Shown here: positions 59,311 to 64,000 of the stretch, piece after piece
Numbering within the stretch: position 1 is the stretch's first letter
How the letters are laid out: every line of letters begins with the position of its first letter
Assembly: GCA_017465505.1 (NCBI GenBank)
Contig: JAFTWB010000024.1
Span: 174,733 to 238,732 of the forward strand
Length of the DNA stretch: 64,000 bases
Reading direction: 5' to 3'
From: Clostridia bacterium
Lineage (GTDB): Bacteria > Bacillota > Clostridia > Oscillospirales > Acutalibacteraceae
Translations under genes and position numbers: made by a program
Notes under the pieces: model-generated
What the model was told of the DNA's origin: nothing
Database searches by the model: none
The model's input: only the letters and a program-made list of their open reading frames with translations

Positions 59311-60609
59311 TTAATTCATTTTCAAATCTCCATTGGCAGGACCTGAAAGAACTTTTCCCTCTTCTGAAAACCTTGAGCCGTGGCAGGCACAGTCCCAGCT
59401 GTGCTCTGCTTTGTTATACTTAAGGGCACAGCCAAGGTGAGGACATCTTCTGGTTGTGGGATAAAGCAGATTTTTGGCAGATTCAAAGCCGTTTACCACA
59501 ATCTGAGGCTTTAAAATACTTCTGGAAGGAGAAAACACATTAGCATAATCCTTCTTTTCGCAAAGAATCTCTCCGCTTATTATTTGGGCACTGACCAGAG
59601 AGGAAGTCATCCCCCATTTATTAAACCCTGTGCAAACGTACAAATCGGGAGTATTACGGGAGTAATTGCCGATATAAGGGATAGAGTCAAGACTTATGGT
59701 ATCCTGAGCCGCAAAGGCAAAAGCTTCCTGAGCTTCTGTAAAATATTGATTCTTAAAAGCTCTCAGCTCATTATAGCTTCCGCCTGTTTTTCCTGTGCGG
59801 TGACCGCCTCCACCAAGGAGAAAAAATTCACCGAAGGAGCTGAAGGACATTCCCTTTTTGTCGTCATCCACATACATATCCCGAAGCTTTTCAGCACCCT
59901 TCAAAGCAAGAGTATAGGAACGATGCTGATAAAGTTTGAGAAAATAGCTTCCGTGTTTGTTTATAAAAGGAAAGTGAGTGGCAACAACCACCTTTTTGGC
60001 TTTAATTTTACCTTTATCTGTAATTGCCCTGGTGCCCTTAAGCTCTCTTACCCAAGTGTTCTCGAAGATTTTAAGCCCTTTTGTCAAAAACTCTGCAAGC
60101 TTCAAGGGATTAAACTGAGCCTGATTGTCAAAGCCGATTGCCCCTGAAGCAGTGACGGGCAAGGGCAAAACTTCGGAATAAATATAGGGCACGTTCAGTA
60201 TTTCAAGAGCTTTGGCTTCCTCTTTTAGCTTGTTTAAATTAAAGCTATAAACAAAATTTGCTTTTTCCTCAAAAGCACATTCTGCCGCTTTGCAAAGCTT
60301 TTTAAGAGAATTTACCGCCTGAGAATTTGCCTCATAATACATCTGAGCATACTCTTTGCCGTAGGACTTCAGAATTTTACTGTAAATAAGCCCGTGCTGA
60401 GCGGTAATCTTTGCCGTTGAATGTGCGGTGGTATGAGAGCAAATCCGCCCTTTTTCAACCACCACACAGTCCACCCCTCGCTCCTTCAGAAAGAAAGCTG
60501 TCAGTAGCCCCGAAAGTCCTGCACCGATTATAAGCACATCGGTACAGATTTCACCTTTGAGCTCATCAAAAGAAGGCAAGGTAAAGCTTTCCTGCCATAA
60601 AGATTTCAT
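59311..60609 (-). CDS. FAD-dependent oxidoreductase with C-terminal Rieske domain
   Basis: 433 residues from the ATG at 60609, which follows the stop of the small upstream gene by one base (TGATATG); the longer frame has no ribosome binding site. N-terminal FAD-binding DVLIIGAGLSGLLTAFFLKERGVDCVVVEKG, TTAHSTAKITAQHG, and KVVVATHFPF; C-terminal Rieske cluster ligands CPHLGC and CACHGSRF. Fusions of glycine-oxidase-like flavoproteins with a Rieske center are known, with unknown substrates; it probably oxidises an amine or hydroxy compound and passes electrons to the Fe-S center. Confidence 0.88.
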   Translation of the reverse strand: MKSLWQESFTLPSFDELKGEICTDVLIIGAGLSGLLTAFFLKERGVDCVVVEKGRICSHTTAHSTAKITAQHGLIYSKILKSYGKEYAQMYYEANSQAVNSLKKLCKAAECAFEEKANFVYSFNLNKLKEEAKALEILNVPYIYSEVLPLPVTASGAIGFDNQAQFNPLKLAEFLTKGLKIFENTWVRELKGTRAITDKGKIKAKKVVVATHFPFINKHGSYFLKLYQHRSYTLALKGAEKLRDMYVDDDKKGMSFSSFGEFFLLGGGGHRTGKTGGSYNELRAFKNQYFTEAQEAFAFAAQDTISLDSIPYIGNYSRNTPDLYVCTGFNKWGMTSSLVSAQIISGEILCEKKDYANVFSPSRSILKPQIVVNGFESAKNLLYPTTRRCPHLGCALKYNKAEHSWDCACHGSRFSEEGKVLSGPANGDLKMN

Positions 60610-60610
60610 A

Positions 60611-60814
60611 TCAGTGTCGTTTCTTTCTGAAATCCTCTTTGTCAGCGGCGGTAAAATCCATATCGCTTTCCATATTTTCCACGCCGAGGTCGTTGTCCAC
60701 ACCGCTGAAAATTGGGAGAATTTCGTTCATATTATTAAAAGGCACTGCGTGATAAGACCTGATATAAGGCACAATCCCACCCATATCGTCTTTTCGCCAT
60801 TTCTTTTCTTCCAT
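60611..60814 (-). CDS. Small acidic protein translationally coupled to the Rieske oxidoreductase
   Basis: 67 residues from the ATG at 60814, with GAGGTGATTAAA as an excellent ribosome binding site; the longer open frame upstream runs through a terminator. The sequence starts EEKKWRKDDMGGIVPYIRSYHAVPFNNMN and contains two acidic stretches (NDLGVENMESDMDF). It has no membrane span. The gene ends one base before the oxidoreductase start, so the two are surely translated together; it may be a partner or a regulator. Too small for confident family assignment. Confidence 0.65.
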   Translation of the reverse strand: MEEKKWRKDDMGGIVPYIRSYHAVPFNNMNEILPIFSGVDNDLGVENMESDMDFTAADKEDFRKKRH

Positions 60815-60880
60815 TTTAATCACCTCTACCCTAGTATGGGTCAGGACAGCAAAAAAATTCAGGAAAGTAAAGGCACGAAA

Positions 60881-60908
60881 AAAGCTATCAACAATTGTTG
60901 ATAGCTTT
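60881..60908 (-). terminator. Terminator of the lipoprotein gene 60927-61652
   Basis: Perfect palindromic stem AAAGCTATCAAC/GTTGATAGCTTT with T-run on the minus strand. Confidence 0.88.
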
Positions 60909-60926
60909 AAGGCATATATTAAGGTA

Positions 60927-61652
60927 TTATAAGTTTTCCAGAAACCCTGTATCATAGACCAGGTCTTTAAGCTCAGGGATAAACATATTGTTTTCTTCGT
61001 CCCTGAAAGCGTAAACACAGTAGCCCACATTTTTGGCAAAGCCTATGGTACTTGGCATTGAATCAAAGATTTCATTACAGGTTTTGCTTTTGGGAAGGAT
61101 GTTAAAATCCGCTTTGCTCTGAAGGTCATCCAAACCGTAAAAAAGCAGATATACATTTATAACTGTGCAGCTTTCGTCATCCAGCAAAATATACTCGCAA
61201 AAGCCACCGTCCTCAACATCCTTGCTCCAGGACAAAATATAGGCAGGATACTCAAAGATATCCTCAAGAAAAACAGGCTTGTTAACCTGACCATTATATG
61301 TAATGGAAAAATCACCTATTTTATTCTTGAAGTCTGTGAATTTATCCTCATCCAGCTTGTAGGAAAAATAAATTCCGTAATCATCATAATCAATGACTTG
61401 AGCCCAGTAATACTCAAATTCAAGGAGATTTTCGGGAGCTTCCCTTGGAAAAAGCAACATATATGAGCAATACATATACTCTCCCCAGCCAAGAAGAGTT
61501 TCTTTCTGACCTGCTTTAGTGAAGGTTTTGTTGGCCTCATATACATTATCGTATATCATATGATAATCTTCAACCGTGCTATAAGTCTGCACACACCCTG
61601 CCATAGAAAAGCAGAAAATAAAAACCAGAAGAACGCAAATAAACTTTTTCAT
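60927..61652 (-). CDS. Hypothetical lipoprotein
   Basis: 241 residues from the ATG at 61652 (AGGAGG upstream; the open frame to 61682 lacks a site). Signal peptide with lipobox SMAGC (Cys near residue 20), so it is anchored outside the cell. The body is strand- and aromatic-rich (WGEYMYCSYMLLF, YDDYGIYFSYKLDEDKF, YILLDDESCTVINVYLLFYG). I recognise no domain or catalytic motif. Own terminator; promoter not resolved. Confidence 0.72.
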   Translation of the reverse strand: MKKFICVLLVFIFCFSMAGCVQTYSTVEDYHMIYDNVYEANKTFTKAGQKETLLGWGEYMYCSYMLLFPREAPENLLEFEYYWAQVIDYDDYGIYFSYKLDEDKFTDFKNKIGDFSITYNGQVNKPVFLEDIFEYPAYILSWSKDVEDGGFCEYILLDDESCTVINVYLLFYGLDDLQSKADFNILPKSKTCNEIFDSMPSTIGFAKNVGYCVYAFRDEENNMFIPELKDLVYDTGFLENL

Positions 61653-61869
61653 ACATCTCGCCTCCTGAGTTGATAATAACACATTCTATTTTATTAGTCA
61701 ACCGTGAAAACAATAAATTCTTATTGTGTTTTTGAATATACCTTTTAAGACGATCCTATCTTTACGACAGTTTTATAAAATTATAATTTTATATGTCACC
61801 CTTTTAAGTTTTTTAAAGCCTGTATTTAAGCGTTTTTTAAAGTTTTCTAAAAAAATTTTTATTAAAACA

Positions 61870-61901
61870 GTTATCTTGTTATCTTGATAAACTAAGATAA
61901 C
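61870..61901. promoter_or_regulatory. Operator-like repeats upstream of the AAA ATPase
   Basis: GTTATCTT occurs twice in tandem (61870-61877, 61878-61885) and its inverse AAGATAAC at 61894-61901, giving a symmetrical site over the promoter -35 and spacer. Confidence 0.7.
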
Positions 61902-61912
61902 TATGATATACT
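61884..61912 (+). promoter_or_regulatory. Promoter of the AAA ATPase gene
   Basis: TTGATA, 17-base spacer, TATACT; overlapped by the operator-like repeats. Confidence 0.78.
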
Positions 61913-61940
61913 ACTATTGAAAGAGTTTAGGAGGTGCATT

Positions 61941-63710
61941 ATGGATATAGTTCAGCTCAGATATATCAAGGAGTGGATTTCACAACTTCCACCCGGAAAT
62001 ATCACTTACAAAACTATTAAAGGTAAAAAATATCCTTACTATCAATGGACTGAAGATGGCAAGCAACACGGCAGAAGAGTCAAAGACGACGAGCTTGCAG
62101 AGCTTACCGAAAAAATAGAGCAAAGAAAAACTTTGGAGAAAAAGTTAAAGGACTCAGGAGCTACTACGGACTTGTTGGATGAAAAATTCTTTTTCTCTTC
62201 CGTAAAGACAGACAAAGAGTTGCTTGACTTTGTAGCACCTGTAAAAAACTTAAAAAAGCGTATTTGCTATAAAAATCTTCACGAATATATTTACGGCAAC
62301 AGCACCGACAGAGTATTTATTCTGTACGGACTGAGAAGAACCGGTAAAACCACTTTAATCCGCCAGCTTATAGCCGAAATGTCTGAAGAAATGCTAATGC
62401 AGACTGTATTTATGCAAATCAATTCGTCCATCGACCTTGCTAAACTGAACATCGACCTTAAGCAACTTTCAAAGATGGGTTATCGTTATGTGTTCATTGA
62501 TGAAGTTACTTTGATGAACGATTTTATCGATTGTGCCGCTTTATTTTCTGATGTGTATGCATCAAGCGGTATGAAGATTGTTTTATCAGGTACTGACTCT
62601 TTAGGCTTCCTTTTCTCAGAAGATAATGAGCTTTACGACCGTTGTTTTATGACTCACACAACATTCATTCCTTATGCAGAATTTGAAAATGTGTTGGGAA
62701 TCAAAGGCATAGACGAGTACATTCGCTATGGCGGTACAATGAGCCTTGGCGGTATAAACTACAACCAATCGGGAATGACTTTTGCTACTAAGGAGAGTAC
62801 AGCAGAGTACATCAACAGTGCTATTGCACGAAACATTCAACACTCACTCAAGAACTATCAGAACGGCGAACACTTCCGTAATTTGATTGAGCTTTACGAT
62901 GCAAATGAACTGACAAGTGCTATTAACAGAATCGTTGAGGACATCAATCACAGATTCACTATTGAGGTTCTGACAAAAGATTTTGTATCAAGTGATTTAT
63001 CACTCTCAGCTAAGAATTTATTGCGTGACAGAGAACAATCTAATGATGTCATGTACCGTGTTGATAAGCACGAAGTCACAGAAAATCTAAGAAAACTTCT
63101 TGAAATTAAAAACAAATCTGAGCAGTCGGTTAACATAACCGAGGCTCATAAAACTGAGATAAAACAGTACCTTGATATGCTTGATTTAACAGTGGAGCTT
63201 GAAACTGTTTCTATGACAAACTTAAATAAAAAAGAAAAACGCACAGCAATTTCTCAGCCTGGTATGCGTTATGCTCAAGCTGAAGCTTTGATAAAAACAC
63301 TGATGCGTGATGATGTTTTCCGTATGCTTTCTTTGACAGAAAGAAACTATGTTACTGAGAGAATTCTCAGTGATGTTAGAGGCAGAATGATGGAAGATAT
63401 TGTTTTACTTGAAACAAAAATGGCTAAACCAAATTGCGAAGTTTTCAAAGTTGTTTTCGCAAAAGGTGAGTTTGATATGGTGGTTTTCGACCCTGAAAAA
63501 GCGAACTGCTCCATCTATGAAATCAAACACAGCACTAAAGCAGTACCCGAACAATACAAACATCTTGCTGATGAAACAAAGTGTGAAGAAACAGAATTTC
63601 GCTTTGGTAATATCACAGGAAAGTATGTAATTTATCGTGGCGAGTCACACGAAACTAATGGTATCCGATACGTAAATGTAGAAGAATATCTGAGAAATCT
63701 CGTTAATTGA
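61941..63710 (+). CDS. AAA ATPase of the AAA_14/DUF4143 type with an N-terminal DUF6788-like segment
   Basis: 589 residues from the ATG at 61941 (AGGAGGTG upstream). Residues 1-70 (YIKEWISQLPPGNITYKTIKGKKYPYYQW, then a Lys/Glu-rich helix) resemble small DUF6788-like proteins. The ATPase follows: Walker A FILYGLRRTGKTTLIRQL, Walker B YVFIDEVTLM, sensor GTDSLGFLFSE. A C-terminal part with DMVVFDPEKANCSIYEIKHSTK, YKHLADETK resembles the nuclease-like DUF4143 end (DxK pattern EIKHS). Such proteins are common and poorly characterised, often linked to mobile DNA. The DNA here is A/T-richer than the neighbouring genes. Confidence 0.78.
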   Translation: MDIVQLRYIKEWISQLPPGNITYKTIKGKKYPYYQWTEDGKQHGRRVKDDELAELTEKIEQRKTLEKKLKDSGATTDLLDEKFFFSSVKTDKELLDFVAPVKNLKKRICYKNLHEYIYGNSTDRVFILYGLRRTGKTTLIRQLIAEMSEEMLMQTVFMQINSSIDLAKLNIDLKQLSKMGYRYVFIDEVTLMNDFIDCAALFSDVYASSGMKIVLSGTDSLGFLFSEDNELYDRCFMTHTTFIPYAEFENVLGIKGIDEYIRYGGTMSLGGINYNQSGMTFATKESTAEYINSAIARNIQHSLKNYQNGEHFRNLIELYDANELTSAINRIVEDINHRFTIEVLTKDFVSSDLSLSAKNLLRDREQSNDVMYRVDKHEVTENLRKLLEIKNKSEQSVNITEAHKTEIKQYLDMLDLTVELETVSMTNLNKKEKRTAISQPGMRYAQAEALIKTLMRDDVFRMLSLTERNYVTERILSDVRGRMMEDIVLLETKMAKPNCEVFKVVFAKGEFDMVVFDPEKANCSIYEIKHSTKAVPEQYKHLADETKCEETEFRFGNITGKYVIYRGESHETNGIRYVNVEEYLRNLVN

Positions 63711-63741
63711 ATCAACAAAAACAAAACAGAATAATCAAAAC

Positions 63742-63783
63742 AAAACCAGCTTCTTATCACTAGTATGATAGAAAGCTGGTTTT
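63742..63783 (+). terminator. Terminator of the AAA ATPase gene
   Basis: Stem AAACCAGCTT..CTATC-type pairing with AAGCTGGTTT around CACTAGTATG; TTTTAG after it. Confidence 0.75.
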
Positions 63784-63834
63784 AGTTTCTTATTAAGTTA
63801 ATATGTAAAGTTTATTGGCTATATTAGTAAAGTA

Positions 63835-64000
63835 TTATTCATAATCTTCGTCATAATCTTCATCTTCATCATAATCGTATTCGCCAAAATCATCTTCGAA
63901 ATCTTCATGAAGATAGTCGAGAGCAAACTCTTCAAGCTCGTATTCTGACAGATTGTATATCAAGCTTAGTGCCAATTCCTGAAGCTCAGATTTTGATAAA
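63835..64000 (-). CDS. Acidic C-terminus of a gene running off the right edge
   Basis: A minus-strand frame open from the window edge to a TAA at 63835-63837, 55 codons. It reads ...LSKSELQELALSLIYNLSE, then LEEFALDYLHEDFEDDFGEY and ends in Asp/Glu/Tyr-rich DEDEDYDEDYE. The periodic Leu suggests a helix before the acidic tail. No start or family is visible. It is convergent with the ATPase gene. Confidence 0.6.
   Translation of the reverse strand, partial: LSKSELQELALSLIYNLSEYELEEFALDYLHEDFEDDFGEYDYDEDEDYDEDYE

Noticed and set aside
61917-61940. Earlier start for the AAA ATPase at 61917
   Set aside because: The ribosome binding site AGGAGGTG lies between it and the ATG at 61941, which is the better start.

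Overview
The window looks like the chromosome of a low-to-mid GC, spore-forming gut Clostridia of the Ruminococcus/Oscillospiraceae type. Evidence: sporulation sigma factor SigG, the GerW/YtfJ sporulation protein, a T-box leader on alaS, consensus sigma-A promoters with AGGAGG ribosome binding sites, cohesin-like surface proteins and starch-binding-type modules. The species assignment is inference; no rRNA or tRNA gene lies in the window.

Layout. 0-8.7 kb is a mixed region: the end of an O-antigen-ligase-like membrane protein, an F420-ligase-family protein, a lipoprotein, a TetR regulator, a DegV lipid-binding protein, a cytoplasmic GH31 alpha-glucosidase, a PduL-type phosphotransacylase, a family-4 uracil-DNA glycosylase and a GNAT acetyltransferase, with two intergenic arrays of short hairpins. 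8.8-15.9 kb holds six minus-strand genes for secreted, C-terminally anchored proteins: four carry a cohesin-like module and two of those also an N-terminal carbohydrate (probably starch) binding module; the other two are paralogous carbohydrate-binding-like proteins. Every gene has its own consensus promoter and its own terminator. This is the most distinctive block of the window and resembles a cell-surface starch-adhesion or amylosome scaffold set. 16.1-19.2 kb is a three-gene operon (carboxyltransferase, biotin carrier, oxaloacetate-decarboxylase-alpha-like) with the order 12S-1.3S-5S of a biotin transcarboxylase.

19.3-24.9 kb is the conserved M50 protease-scpA-scpB-DUF2953-ytfJ-dacF-rluB cluster, divergent from rpmB. 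25.6-33.8 kb carries T-box-controlled alaS and an operon thyX-tmk-DJ-1-5-FTHF cyclo-ligase-mltG-U32 peptidase. 33.9-37.2 kb is an orphan phage-type module (tail-fibre/baseplate-like protein, LamG-like protein, GH25 lysin with half a dockerin, holin). 37.3-49.8 kb is housekeeping: uvrA, then the run rnj-gdpP-rplI-dnaB-tilS-hpt-ftsH read from high to low coordinate. 50.1-52.7 kb has rnhA-nifS-nifU facing nrdR. 52.8-58.4 kb has two tandem BlaI/BlaR1-like regulator pairs whose sensor domains are not penicillin-binding domains. 58.5-61.7 kb has sigG, a FAD/Rieske oxidoreductase coupled to a very small protein, and a lipoprotein. 61.7-64 kb is an A/T-rich, possibly acquired segment with an AAA ATPase behind an operator-like promoter, and the acidic C-terminus of a gene running off the edge.

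Functionally, the surface cluster would hold the cell on starch, the GH31 enzyme would finish intracellular oligosaccharides, and the transcarboxylase-like operon and PduL would act in central C3/C2 fermentation. All module names come from reading sequence patterns by eye; no database search was run.
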